Below are positions 22,335 through 34,340 of a stretch of DNA of 64,000 bases, piece by piece. How positions within the stretch are numbered: position 1 is the first letter of the stretch; the number at the start of each line of letters is the position of its first letter. The stretch is from Protula sp. h YS-2021 (lineage: Eukaryota; Annelida; Polychaeta; Sabellida; Serpulidae), in NCBI GenBank assembly GCA_949752745.1, contig OX457025.1:95793804-95857803 (forward strand). The letters run 5' to 3'. The translations under genes and the position numbers were made by a program. Below the pieces are notes generated by a model. That model saw only the letters and a program-made list of their open reading frames with translations, was not told the origin of the DNA and made no database searches.

Positions 22335-24050
22335 TGTATGTCATTGTATTCAAGTCGCATTTTAAAATGCAAGCACCATAAAAGCATTTTGCCAATAACC
22401 ATATAAATAACACGGCATATGCATGACACCTGGCAGCTTTATTCATGACGCCTGTTATACCCTTACAACACACTGATGCCTTATCTATGGCAGCCATTTA
22501 GCCTCCACAATTATATTAAATCTCGAAGATAAAAAGCAGATTGCTTTGTGTAGTGCCAGGCGGCATTTCTATGCTCTTTGTAAACAGTGACACTGAACAA
22601 AAATGTTCCACGATATGTATAGACTTTACTTTAATATCAAGTTTAAAAGTAGAATTAAATACATCAACAGCACGAGGTTGGTGTAATGAAAAAAGAAAGC
22701 ATTACAAGTTAAAGGTTTAAATCATAACTGTTTGTACAATTCTCCACCTATTAACTTATGTGTATTTCATTTCCAACTCAAAGCAAGTCTAGTATTTTAA
22801 GCGATTATAATAATGAACAAAGGGAAATATCCGAATTTGCACCCTATCCATTGGCATAGTTTTACCAGTGGCAGGGATTAGCTGGAAGATTGGTCAATGG
22901 CCAGTCCTGGAAAATCCTCTGAACATTGGAGAATAGAAATGGGGTCAGAGTCTGAACAATGTGACAGCAGCAATCAACTTTACCATGACAAACCTGGCAA
23001 TATTCACGCACGCTATTTTAGCGTTAAAAAATTCCTAAAATACTCCAAGATCTATTATATATCCTGGGCATAAATAATTAAAGTCATAGAGAAGAATGTT
23101 TTAAAGTGCAGTAATGTTGCCTGAGTCAACACGGCCAAAATATAAAATACTTCAGAATCAAAAACCACAAGGAAATTTTTTACGAATTCTTTTGTTATAT
23201 GTTGCAGTTAAAATGGAGCACTATTTTAAACCTCTGCCCTCTTAATGAGCTGGGGTAAAATTGAGCAATGTGTTTTTTAATAACAAGTTCAAGATCTTAG
23301 CCAAGTATATAATATTAATAAGTTGTTGTTTTTGATGTAGGATGATAGCGAATATGATCTGATCGAGCTACCAGTTTAACGTCAAAGTCATCATGATCTA
23401 CATAGTTACATAGGTTAAAGAAAATAACATTAAATTGTAAATGTCAAGTCTGAGACTGAGTTAGCTAGGATTAGTCAAGGAATAGAGTGGTTTATCTTTC
23501 AATATGAAGCGATGCAGAAAATGGAAACATCAAACTGTGACTGGAAGGGCTAATGAATGGCTTGCTGCATTGTTTTACCAAACACTTATGTGACTGTGCA
23601 ATTTATTCCACTGAATATCCAATTTGATGTGTCTATTACAACTGTCTAAAAACACAGCTGCTATAGATTGCTGACCTTGTGTTGAAAGACTGGTGTCAAT
23701 GGTTGGCCTGTGTTCATACAGTGCTGAATGAGTATTGAATGAGTATTGAATGAGTACTGAATAAGTACTGCAATCGGCGTATGAAATAAGAACGGTTCTT
23801 AGTCACCAAAATATGACCCACAAATATAGATTTTTCCTAGAGATCAAAGATTCTTTTGCAAACTGCTGAAACACTTACATTTTTTAGCGAGCAGGAAACA
23901 ATGATTTCAGTTTAATCATTTTTTCATAATACACTAAAATTAGAAATATGACCAGCAGCAGGATAAAATCATTCCATTTGACAACCAGAACTGAACTCTT
24001 GAAAAGTGGTACTGCATACCAGTTGGAGAGGGTACATGCCATTTTTTCGA
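18011..24050. other. AT-rich gene desert
   Basis: I see no exon with coding composition and supporting splice sites. The stretch holds the AT microsatellite listed separately, a run of GAATGAGTATT-type repeats near 23725-23765, and TGGTC-rich sequence near 18460-18530. Confidence 0.5.
22245..22332. repeat. (AT)n microsatellite, about 44 repeats
   Basis: An uninterrupted AT dinucleotide run. The Tyr-Ile frames over it are artefacts. Confidence 0.98.
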
Positions 24051-24054
24051 AGGA

Positions 24055-25065
24055 TTAAAATACAGAACGTGCATTAGTGCATTCAACATCTCCGAAATCC
24101 AGAAATTACAAGCTCAATAGTCCAAAGGTCTGATATTCCGAAACAACACCTCTTAGAAGGCCCATTGGTCTGAAACGCTTACAATCCGAAGCTTGAGAGA
24201 AGTGTGAAGGCACATTAGTTCGAAAGTCCATAATACGAAAGACTAAATGTTCCGAAAAATCACTATACCGCTAACGCTAAAGAAAATCGAAATTAGCATT
24301 TCGTTGCTTCTGCCTGATGCTATTTATAAAGTTTGGCAATTTTAGAAAGAAAGAAATCGGGGTCGGCTACCAAGGCTTTTTGTTCGTCGCTGACTGCGGT
24401 AACTGTCATTTGCAGTGTGGATTCAGTGCCAGGGTTATGTGCGTTGGGGTAGAAAAGACTCGAGATGTCTGTACGACCCCGCAAACTTCGCACAAATCCT
24501 AAGACCCCTCCCCTAGCAATTATATCTTCGTTTAAAAAGGAGTGACTTTGATCCAAGGACTGACCTATCTACGAGGTGCTTTTTCAGAAACTGCCTGGAT
24601 GAGGTCGTCCTTTTTTTTGCTATCCCTGTATGGGTAGGGGGGGGGGGGGTAAATAATAACAAAGACAGCTTATGATAAAATTGTCCAGAGGGGTTGACAG
24701 TTACATGTGCTTTTTTGACAGACAACTTCAAAGCGTTTTCACCAAATGGTCCATTGTAGTATGTTTGCTTTTCGAACAATTTGTTCCTCAAAATACTAAA
24801 ACTTCGGCAATATGTACATTGCGTGCACTGATTTCAAATTACTGCCTCTTCTGACCAATATAATTTGATATAGTAAACGTTCGGACTTCTGGTTCTTCGG
24901 ATTGATGAGGTTTTCTTTCACTGGAGTGTTGAGCCTTCGAAGTATTGAGTTTTTGGAAAAAGGTGTATCATAGTTTTTAAATGCCGGACTAGTGGGATTT
25001 TGGAGAACTTAGATTTCGGAGTATTGACCCTTCGGACTTAAGAGCCTTCGGCATAATGGACAGTC
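24055..25065. mobile_element. Fold-back element with TTCGGA/TCCGAA arms
   Basis: The left arm (about 24055-24270) is a series of degenerate units of about 20 bases of the type CATTAGTTCGAAAGTCCATAA. The right arm (about 24870-25065) is the same in reverse complement (GCCTTCGGCATAATGGACAG, ACCCTTCGGACTTAAG). The 600-base centre holds a G run (24641-24651) and no transposase. This is typical of a non-autonomous fold-back DNA transposon. Confidence 0.75.
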
Positions 25066-25979
25066 CCCGGTAGCTGTGCCCATTCGTGGGTTTGTCCTAT
25101 CCCGAGCAAATGTATTTAAAAACACGAAGCATTTCATTAATTAGCGCTGTTAAAACCAAATAAATAGTTATTTATCTATTTTTTAAATTATTAACATATA
25201 AAATTTTACGACCACCCGGGAAATAGGACCACTTTGCAATAGCCACTTTCTACTTCGCCGCCATCATGAAGATCCCCACAACCATTCCGGGAACCCGATC
25301 ACTTTAATTCATTCCCGATTGTGCAAAATCAATCACTATGATTGTTACTTTGATCCATCTCCTATCAACCAAGGCATGCAGTCACAAGCAGAAATGTGCT
25401 TTCAAGAGTTTCCGAGAAAATTTTATATAATTGATCTGTCTCGCTTTTTCCGCCGCGGTGTTAACAGTCATGTACCGTAGATAAACGCCTACTGCGTCAT
25501 AAATAGATATATTAATGCATAAAAAATGTTCGTTAGTGGTATACGTTCCTGATTTTTCTTTTTTAATTTTAATTAGACGATATTAAGTTTTATATGAGAA
25601 TTTTCTCGATAAAATAAGAAAAAATAAGGCCCTTTCAAAGAACCATGACTAAGATATCAGTTGTGAACTGATGCCAGTACTCATTGAATCTATCTTTCCC
25701 GAAGCTGTGAAAGAGACGTAGAAAAAAGGCAACCTTTGTAAAACAACGAACGACTGGTGCCTCAGTCTGTCCGGCTTTGACACGGTTTGGCGGGACATTT
25801 TGTCTTTCTTGTTATTGTGATTTAATTAAGTGGGTAGCAAAACAAGTATCAAGACAAGTACCAAAACAAGTACCAAGACCAATTACTTTCGTCCTAACAT
25901 GGTAAAACTTCACCTAGACTAACTGTGTCGCGTTGCAATTGTATTAGACTAAACAGCTTTCAGTTGTTGAAAATCAGTT
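25066..25979. other. Non-coding spacer
   Basis: No gene or element recognised. Short direct repeats ACAAGTACCAA occur near 25850-25880. Confidence 0.5.
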
Positions 25980-25983
25980 TTAA

Positions 25984-26541
25984 AAACTAGAAGCTCATTC
26001 CGCAAGTTTCATGGTCGTAGGGCCCATAGTGTCAGAGAAGAAGAAGACACAAAAAATCGGAAAAACTGTCAAGAAGAAAAAAAAGGACGAATTTGCTCGC
26101 ACAAATTCATATAACCCTTCTTCTCTGGCACTATGGGCCCTACGACCACGAAACTTGGGACTTATGAAGAACTTGATCTGAACATGTGCACGTCACTTTT
26201 TATTTTCGTCTTTGATTTCGTTTACTTTGTTAAAACGCCATGTGAAAAGAGTGTATTTTTTGCAAGTAAATGCGTAGCATTTAACGACAGCACAGAACAG
26301 ACATTAACTCAGTGAGCTTTGTGCGAGCTCTCGCTACGTAAATAGACAACAAGGCGCATGCCTGATCAGTCAATAAAACTTTAAGTCAACAACAACCAAA
26401 CACTACTCGGCTTATAAGACTTATTCAAGCTGTGTTGTTTGCAATATATTGTTCAAGAAATAACCCATTGAAGGAAGTATTTTTGCGTTTTAAATTTTGT
26501 CAAGTGTTTAACATTTCGCCAGCGGAATGAGCTTCTAGTTT
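25984..26541. mobile_element. Small inverted-repeat element with nested hairpin
   Basis: AAACTAGAAGCTCATTCCGC at about 25984-26003 is exactly reverse-complemented near 26522-26541. Inside, arms of about 40 bases (26003-26044 and 26118-26157, both with GTCGTAGGGCCCATAGTG) form a second inverted repeat around a 73-base loop. No coding capacity; MITE-like. Confidence 0.7.
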
Positions 26542-26755
26542 GTAGAATTCAATTTCCCAATACATTCAATTTCCCAACAACAACCAAACACTACTCGGCT
26601 TATAAGACTTATTCAAGCTGTGTTGTTTGCAATATATTGTTCAAGAAATAAGCCATTGAAGGAAGTATTTTTGCGTTTTAAATTTTGTCAAGTGTTTAAC
26701 ATTTCGCCAGCGGAATGAGCTTCTAGTTTGTAGAATTCAATTTCCCAATACATGA
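26388..26755. repeat. 188-bp tandem duplication
   Basis: The segment starting AACAACAACCAAACAC at 26388 is repeated at 26576 with almost no change (AATAACCC versus AATAAGCC). The near identity implies a recent event. It duplicates the right end of the inverted-repeat element. Confidence 0.92.
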
Positions 26756-28389
26756 GGTATGGCTATGTAATATCTGACTGCAACCTCATAAACAGGACCA
26801 CCTGCAGGATTAGGCCAAACTCGTTCTTTTTTTTTTCAAGTCGTTCTTAATAGTGATATCCTCAGAACCTACCTGTAAGTGTTTTTAAGTGCTCCTGCAG
26901 TACTTTTTTTCCTTAAGCAGTGTGTACAAAAACAGGTGTTGACTTAATTTGATTAAACGTCAGTTTACTCTGACCTGTCGCTGTGCCCTTATCTTCACCA
27001 AGATAACGAGTCATTGTTACAGGTACATTTTATGTAATCATAAATAGAACTTCCACTTCTTCTGTGAGACCCAGTCTATGTTACAATTCTCTTTTTTATC
27101 CTGACGTCTAATAGAAAGGTTTCAATTTCAGTACCGTTTATTATAAACAATATTTAGCAATAGTAATCAAGACAATATGATTTTACCTGAAAATGATAAA
27201 CTAAAACATTCTGTGACCTGTTTACATATTTTACGTATTTTAAGCATAGACATGGGAGATTGGGCTGTGGCAGAGAAGCCTGATGCAAATAAGTGCTGCT
27301 AGTAGGTTTAATACGGAATTCGACATGGGAATGTGACAATAAGCCAGTTCACGGTTTCCATTGCGCATGCTCAGTAGAGTAAATTTACAGGATTTCAGTG
27401 GAGAAAAAAATAAAGAAACAGATAAGGAAAATATGTTGAAGTTTTTCTCCCTGTCATGACGGGTCTGTAAGCGTCAAACCTTTATTGGGGTGTCGCAAAA
27501 ATTTATTCAGGACATCACTAAAATGATTTTCCAACTCAAAACGAGTTCTACACCAATTTCAAGATGATTTTGATATTTTTCTCCATTGATTTCTATGCAT
27601 TTTTATCCCCCAGCACTGGAGTCCTGTCATTTACCTAAAGCCCGTAGACGAAACTGAGAATCGTTTTATTTCAATCTATGCCTGGAAAGATTCACACCAA
27701 TCTCATTTCGAACAGTTGTGCCAGATTATCTAAGTCTTACAAAACCTGTTATTTTTTTTATTTTCAAATATCACATGCTTTGACTCGCATAAATTATTCC
27801 AGATTTCAACTCATCGTTTTGCAAAATGGAACAAAAATTATGGAAATAATTTACTTACAAGTTTAATATCAGCTTTAACATGTGTTTTCAAAATGAACTA
27901 TCCTGTTCAGTTTTAATCTGAAATAGGTTTCACATATTGATTTTTTTTCAAACTCTTTCCATGTGTTCGCTTTTAAGCGAGCCTTCTATTTATTTATTTT
28001 TTTTTGGCACATGCACACATGATCACAGCAGATGTGCAGCATGGCGTTCAATTACACAAACTGTTGGCGACTTTTTGTTCTGGGATTGCTCAAGCTCTCG
28101 GGTTCATAGCCTCGCCCTTTATAAATTATGCATCATTCCCGTGTGTACAGAACTCAGGGGAGAAGGAAAACAGATGGCATAACAGCTATGTACTTGGCAA
28201 TTAATATGAAAAGAAGTGTTATTTTCATGCCTGTGTGACCTTTACCTTAAATGTAAATGGTAGGCTCTGTGCCTTCGTCTGACATGCAGTCTCGTTTGAT
28301 TGTGCAGTTGATGTTGGAATCGCGGTAAATCATCATATAAGACTGATAACGAGTTAAAACAAAACTTCCTCTCCAGGACCTGGTGACGA
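26756..28389. other. AT-rich non-coding sequence
   Basis: No gene, RNA gene or element recognised. The frames at 27678-28204 lack coding character. Confidence 0.45.
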
Positions 28390-28911
28390 TGGATCAACAA
28401 ACACAGACGCACACACACACAGACACACACATACACAGACACACACAAACACGCACTCAGACACACACAAACATGAGCACACAGACACACACACAAACAC
28501 ACGCGTACACGTACACACAGAGGTACAAAGAGAAAAACAGACACGCACACATACACATACCGACACATACAAACATACACGCATGCACACCCACACATAG
28601 ACGCAGACAAAGACGCAAAGAAACACACACACACACATACAAACATACATGCACACAGAGAGAGAGAGTCATCGAGACACACCCATACATGCACTCACTT
28701 ATACACACACACAGATGCACACACATACATGTACACACAGAGACGCACATAGACACACACAGACACACACACATACACGCATACACAGACGCACCCATAC
28801 ACAGACGCACACGCACAGACACATGCATAGACACACACACACACACGCAGGCGCAGAGACACACACATAGACACACACAGACACATACACACATACACGC
28901 ACACACACACT
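28390..28911. repeat. Imperfect (CA)n block
   Basis: About 520 bases of ACACAC interrupted by GCAC, ATAC and AGAC units. The long Thr/His and Val/Cys frames on both strands are products of the repeat. Confidence 0.97.
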
Positions 28912-30899
28912 CTGTATATTCTGGAGATTACAATTCCGCCATCGCTCCCCCGTCAAACTGACATCCAGTTTTCTCATCAGTGATCAGTGAAGTCAAGAAT
29001 ATTTAGGCCATCAGCATTTGGGAGCAAGTTAACAGCTGTGATATTGACGAGGTGTATAGTTATGAACATCGTGGGCCGGGGGAGGATGGGGGGGGGGGCA
29101 ATTGGTATCAAAGCGTATTGTCATGCATTTACGAACAATGCGAAGGGGGGGTGGGGGAGAGATTTCCATTCAGTATTGCGTTTTGTTAAGATAATAAGTA
29201 TCATTTCAAACTTCGACCTCCGCCTTTATTGGTCGCTTTCAAGTTGCGGATAATCGTGGTAACCAGTTGGTACCTGGCCCCAACCCCTCTCCCCCCTCCC
29301 CCCCCCCCCCCGGATAACGGACACGCATGGCAACCGTTTGATTCGTGAGTGCCCGTCGATTTGAGGTAGCGGCCTCGATCCGACCAAAACATAACATTAA
29401 CTTTGGTTGTACTTTGGTTGTTATTTTCACGACCACAAATCAACGTTTCACTAAGATCTTTAACACAAAGCTGAGCAGATGTTAGTTAAGCAAATGTTGT
29501 TCAGAAGTTGGTTTTGGTCGCAACGAGAACGCAGCTTTCTCCGAGGTTTAATCAACGTCTTTGGTGCAACGTTGAAAACACGTTGGAAAATCGACGTTGG
29601 AGAGACATAAGAAATCGACCCCCCGGTGTTTCCGCCCACTGGAAATGATAGTCAAGACAGGTCACCTTGAATAGACTTATAAGAGAATATGAAATATGAG
29701 GATTTTAAGTATGCACGAAAAAAAAGATTCCACTGAGTGTTCAAGGAGTGGAATGATGACAAGAGAAAATATTTTCTTCTGTCTTTAGGTACATTGATCA
29801 AGTGCTCCCACCCACCATGCAACAACAACAGTGTCGTTAATCGATAGGACAGGTCGATGTGAGGCATCAAGCGAGGGGAGGGGGAGCAGGGGTGATAATG
29901 CTTTTTTCCTTGCAACAACAACTTGGTTTGCATTATTTTACCATTATTATCACTATTATTATTACGAATAAAAAGAAAACAAATAATAATAATAATAATG
30001 ATAATAATACAAATTAACTTTCTATTAACCCCTCTCACTATATAGTGAAATGGTGACCACTCATCGCGAAAACGAAAGTGATCCATTGAAATAGCTGTAT
30101 TGTGTAATCGAGAGTGTGCATGCTGATTGACTGAGGCTGATCGATATAGGTGATTGAGTGGACACCACTAGCAAAATACGCGGTATAGATAGAATGAAAT
30201 CACGACACGCCAGGCTGTGAAATTATAAAGTAAATACATAAATAAATTAGCAATAAATAAACAGTGGTGTGACTAAATCGTTATTTGCTAAAATGATGTC
30301 GCATCATTTTTTTTTGGAAGAAAAAAAATTTGTTTGTAGTTTTTTAAGCACAGGTCAACGCCGGAAAATGACCGGGGGTTGTTTATGACTTTCACTTCAC
30401 GAACAACAAAAAGAAAAAAAAAGAAAAGAAAAGAAAAAAAAAGAAAAAAGGGAGGCCAGAAAATTGTGCATATACTTCTTTAGTTTTGTGTGCTTGTTGT
30501 TTTCGTTCTATAATTGCAGTAACGTGCGTTATAGCCGCCCCTGTACTCATAAATATATAATTTGGTGAAAAGAGTATGTTATTAAATTAAATTTGATGCT
30601 CCATAATTACGGGGTGAAATTTACAAAGGTGTGCTCGTTTGATTAAAAGGGTTTTTTTTTAAAATTGAACACTCCGAAAGGGGTCATTTTAATAAGGCAT
30701 GGACGTGGTAACCGATTTGTGACCGAGTACCCCCCCCCCCCCCATCCCCGGGACACCAAGTGGCCACTCACGATTTCATATTGGCCTGTGACGTTGTTTG
30801 CGTGATAAGAAGCAGACGCAGTTGTAAATTTGATTAGTTTTCACTGGAATTCAACTACATTTGTCGACCGAAAAGAAAAGAAAAAATAGAGAAGTTACG
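28912..30899. other. Spacer with G/C runs and fragments of dispersed repeats
   Basis: Holds G runs near 29085 and 29147, a C run near 29296-29310, and single copies of the GGTAACCAGTTGGTAC repeat (29255-29340, and a degenerate one at 30700-30770). It also holds an ACGTTG-rich repeat (29465-29610), an ATT/AAT triplet run (29940-30010) and an A-rich AAAGAAAAG stretch (30405-30450). The end includes the unassigned promoter/5'UTR of the gene that follows. Confidence 0.55.
29465..29610. repeat. ACGTTG-rich dispersed repeat, copy 3
   Basis: GTTGGTTTTGGTCGCAACG, then ATCAACGTCTTTGGTGCAAC, then CACGTTGGAAAATCGACGTT. It shares words with 7080-7420, where the order is reversed in places. Confidence 0.5.
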
Positions 30900-31103
30900 A
30901 TGTATAGAATGAGACCAAGCGACATTTGCTACATCCAGTCGGATGTAGGCCGTAACTTCCAGAACGGAATGGATATGCTGACCACGTTTGAAGAGTTGGT
31001 TGGCAGAAGGTTGACGGCCGACCAGCTGGGCGCAATTGAAGTTGTGCCTTACCAAGGCAAATATTTTGCTTATGATGGAAACCGACGCCTTCTTCTCTTT
31101 AAG
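30900..31103 (+). CDS. ParB/sulfiredoxin-like small protein, exon 1
   Basis: Starts at ATG 30900-30902 (A at -3). A second in-frame ATG at 30909 is possible; the open frame further upstream has no ATG. It ends at TTTAAG^GTTGGT, phase 0, and encodes 68 residues: MRPSDICYIQSDVG, FEELVGRRLTADQLGAIEVV, QGKYFAYDGNRRLLLFK. The order 'condition - IEVV - GKYFAYDGNRRLLLF' is that of the ParB/Srx (ParB N-terminal-like) fold. In sulfiredoxin the equivalent turn is GGCHR with catalytic Cys. Here it is DGNRR with no Cys, so sulfinic-acid reductase activity is unlikely. ParB-type domains bind nucleotides or DNA; which applies here is unknown. Confidence 0.85.
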
Positions 31104-32533
31104 GTTGGTCCTTAAGCTAATTCGACTCAGTATGTTTTTTTTTAATTTTATTTGGCTGGAATTGTTCGGCATAATCTCTGACCTAACCATTCCAACGTTC
31201 TCTAAAGTTGAGACTTTCGAAGTTGAAAAGCAAACTGTTTATTTGTATGAAATTGCTCTTGATTTTGTTAAAATCGAAAGAGCAATAATTTTGGTAAAAT
31301 TCAATTGGAATTGTTGTGATTTTTTTTCCTGGACCACCGGGTGCTCCGGCACACAACCATCTGGATTTGTTCCTGATTTTTCTCTGCGACCACCATGTGC
31401 CAAGGGGCACAACAAGCTGCTGATTTTTTTCTCAATAACCCAATGCTTCGGGATAAAGCTACCTGGATCCATAAACGGCTAAAGTGAATTTGAAAAAAGC
31501 ACACATTTCAAACAAGCAGACAAGATATTGATGCCTTTGTCAGTTTAATGCAATTAAAAGATTTTATTTATCGTTTTCTTCATTATCTCATTAAATTATT
31601 ACATCAAAAGACTGCTACTACCGCACTAACATACTCACCTTAGGCCGAGAAGAAAAACAGTCTTGTTTCTCATCCTGTTTTTATTTATTTATTTATTTTT
31701 TTTTTTTGAAAAATTTAAACCTGACCTGGGCATCATCTTTTGTTCTTGAAAATTTAAATGCCCCAGCGTTGGCCTAAATTCTTGTTTGTTAATATAACTT
31801 TGTATACTGGTCTGGCCAATCAAAGCAGTGAAAAATATTATTGTCATTTTAAGACATATTTCCTGGGTTTCTGACGGTCTTTCTCTAAGCTACAAAAATA
31901 ATTTATCGTGTGCTTTTACAGTTTTTGACTGCTGTCTATATTTGCAAAATTTCCGGCCGCTACTCCAACCCCATCCCTCCCTCCCCCTACTAATGCAGGA
32001 CAAATCTCGGTTGATGTCTTTTTTCTGTGATTCTCACAATCTCTTAGGGCTTTTTATATATATTTTTATAATGGTGCACATTTTTTAGATTTCAGTGTGT
32101 TCATTCTTGGTAGGAAGTGTTTTTGTTTGGGTTTCCAAACTGGCGTAACATTGTTGTTCCGGTCTCAAGTAGCGATCATTGTCTAAATAATTTCATTTTC
32201 ATTGCACTCCATGATTTTACAACATGAGATCCAAAAGCGGTCAAGAAATATTCTCATTTACAGAAACGTGCTCTCGGAGCACTGGGTGTCTCCTCAATTA
32301 ACTTCAAGTTCGCCAGAGAGCTTAGCAGTCTGTGGTAACGCCGTCCCTGGACAGTCTTGTTTTCTCAAATCCGATGCCAGTTGACCTTGCTTCAGAAAGA
32401 GAAACAAAATCAACTTTCCCTGGCTTAATGAGTAAACAAGTAAACTTCTGTTTTTAATCACTGTTTTTTTATTAAATGTAATATCTGGGTGTTTTTGTTT
32501 TTCTTTCCTAAGTTTTTTTTCTAAATATTTCAG
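31104..32533 (+). other. Intron of the ParB-like gene
   Basis: 1430 bases, GTTGGT...TATTTCAG, with T-rich sequence before the acceptor. It holds a short imperfect repeat of GGTGCTCCGGCACAC / ATGTGCCAAGGGGCAC character near 31335-31415. Unlike the VWA introns it has no tandem array at its donor. Confidence 0.75.
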
Positions 32534-32710
32534 AGGCTAGAGAGGGCTGGTCTCTTGCACGAGATCGATGTTAAGATCAAGCATCGTAATGAATCCGGTG
32601 TGATGATGAAGTACTCCACCAAGGATGGCGGCCAGAGTATCCGAGTGCGTGGTAGCCCTGGCTTTGAACAAGAGATGGACCAGGTTCTTCGCAGACATGG
32701 TTACGCTTGA
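32534..32710 (+). CDS. ParB/sulfiredoxin-like small protein, exon 2
   Basis: Begins after TATTTCAG in phase 0 and ends at TGA 32708-32710. It encodes 58 residues: RLERAGLLHEIDVKIKHR, then MMKYSTKDGGQSIRVRG, then EMDQVLRRHGYA. Joined with exon 1 the core reads GNRRLLLFK-RLERAGLLHEI, a continuous ParB-like helix that confirms the splice. The full protein is 126 residues with no signal peptide or membrane segment, so probably cytosolic or nuclear. Both exons are free of lesions and more GC-rich than their surroundings, indicating a functional gene. Confidence 0.88.
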   Translation, partial: RLERAGLLHEIDVKIKHRNESGVMMKYSTKDGGQSIRVRGSPGFEQEMDQVLRRHGYA

Positions 32711-33101
32711 TGTGAAGCCTGCCCGGATGACGTCATGTGTCAGCGAAACAAACAAAAACACGAACAATATAATACCAATGACCTAGTTTGTAAACAATAC
32801 CGCCGTATGTTTATTTACACAGCTTAGGGTAACATTTTCTTTATATTTGTTTAAAATATTTCAGCAAAAATTGTTGGGAACTCTTGTGTTGGGAATATAT
32901 GTTTTATTAACACTAAAGAACCATTCAAAATTAAGCAAAAATTATTGCAATCTATCTTGCTGCTCTGTAATGGACATAACAGCTTTGTTACGGTTAAAGT
33001 GCATTAGTTTATGGTATCGTACATTGAATAGTTAAAAAATCAAATTGATTTGATAGAGATTTACCTTTGTTGCTGAGGCTCTAATTGATAATAGTATTCT
33101 T

Positions 33102-33107
33102 AATAAA
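33102..33107 (+). promoter_or_regulatory. Poly(A) signal AATAAA, ParB-like gene
   Basis: First AATAAA after the stop codon, about 390 bases downstream, in AT-rich sequence consistent with a 3'UTR. Confidence 0.5.
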
Positions 33108-33749
33108 GAAAATTCATATAAACTTTCCCAAACAGGTTTTACTAAGTTTTCTCTTAGTAAAAGAGTGATCTAATCCCCAGAAAAAAATTCACGTTTTTCT
33201 GTTCAAATAATGATCTATTTATGGATAAAAACGTGCATTTCTGAATCTATCCGCGATTTCCACCAGTGTTAAGACGAGTTGACTCCGTTTTGTTGTCTGG
33301 TCAAATGAGTGCGGTGAGTGAGGGAGGGGAGCGGAGGGAAAGGAAAGGTAGCAACCGTTGTTTACGAAAAATCTTTAGTTGGTCTTCTCTTGAAAACAAA
33401 GCATTTTGACCATTCTATTAGTTAAACCCTATAAACCAAGACATCAGTTTGTCTCAATGTCCCTGGATATTGCTGTTCTTTTTACATTTTTTCTGTATTT
33501 TTTTCATTGAGCACAATGATTTTTAATTGTTACATGTTTGCAATGGTTTATATTCAGGACATTCAAAGACTGGCAAATATTCATTTGTATACAATCAAAA
33601 GGCGGAACCGTCCATGGAATTCTTTATACAAAAAAGATTTTTGAAATCAGAAATTAATTCTTGATGTCAAAAAATCAATTTTTGAGATCAAAAATGAATT
33701 CTTGATATCAATAATTGCCTAATAAATGTAAAAAATGGCATTCCACCAT
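33108..33749. other. Spacer with a short GAATTCTTGATATCAA-type repeat
   Basis: Non-coding. About 33628-33720 alternates TTTTTGAAATCA, AATTCTTGATGTCA and ATTTTTGAGATCA, an imperfect repeat of about 20 bases just before the LINE fragment. Confidence 0.5.
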
Positions 33750-34340
33750 AAGTATAAAGAAAACTGAAGTGATGTACCAACCACGCACAAACGACAACCA
33801 CCTACGACACAGTAGTCACAACTGATGGCAAGGCGCTTACAGCGTTAAAGTCCTTCTGCCAGATCGGCAGCGTAATGTTATATGACGGCTCTCTTGACGA
33901 TGAAGTACTGCTGCACATTTCCAAAGTCAACGGAACGTCCGGGCGCCGAACAAACCGTCTGTGGAAAAACCACGACATCAAGCTTAGCACCAAGATAAAT
34001 GTCTATAGGGCCGCCGTGTGATCCTCACTCATGTACGGGTGTGAAACTTGGACAACATACAGAAGGCACATAAGCAAACTTGAGGCTTTTCACCAGCGCT
34101 GTCTGAGCAGAATCTGCAATATGCATTGGCAAGACCGTGCACCGTACACAAGTCTTGGAGACGTGCGGTGTAGTGAGATTAGAGGCCCTCCTGTTGAAAT
34201 CCCAGTTACGTTGGGCTGGACATGTAGCGGATATGGACAATACTCGTATACCAAAAGCACTGCCATACGGGCAACTCAAGGAAGGGGGCCGATGTGTGGG
34301 CCGCCAACGATTGCGCTGGAAGGACTCGCTTAGCTTTTGT
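33750..34340 (+). pseudogene. Non-LTR retrotransposon fragment, reverse transcriptase C-terminal part
   Basis: Fragments in two or three frames read IKKTEVMYQP, then ALKSFCQIGS, LDDEVLLHISK, STKINVYRAAV and SLMYGCETWTTYRRHI. They continue SKLEAFHQRCLSRICN and (shifted) LLLKSQLRWAGHVADMDNTR...GRQRLRWKD. This series is the region after the polymerase core of RTE/CR1-like LINEs widespread in invertebrates. In-frame stops and at least two frameshifts make it dead, and it is 5' truncated. It ends close to the left boundary of the TLR duplication (about 34340). Confidence 0.85.

Noticed and set aside
24317..24854. Short frames in the centre of the fold-back element
   Set aside because: No transposase motif and no conservation evidence.
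28242..28977. Overlapping frames of up to 192 codons (Thr/His or Val/Cys rich)
   Set aside because: Translations of an imperfect CA repeat, open on both strands at once.
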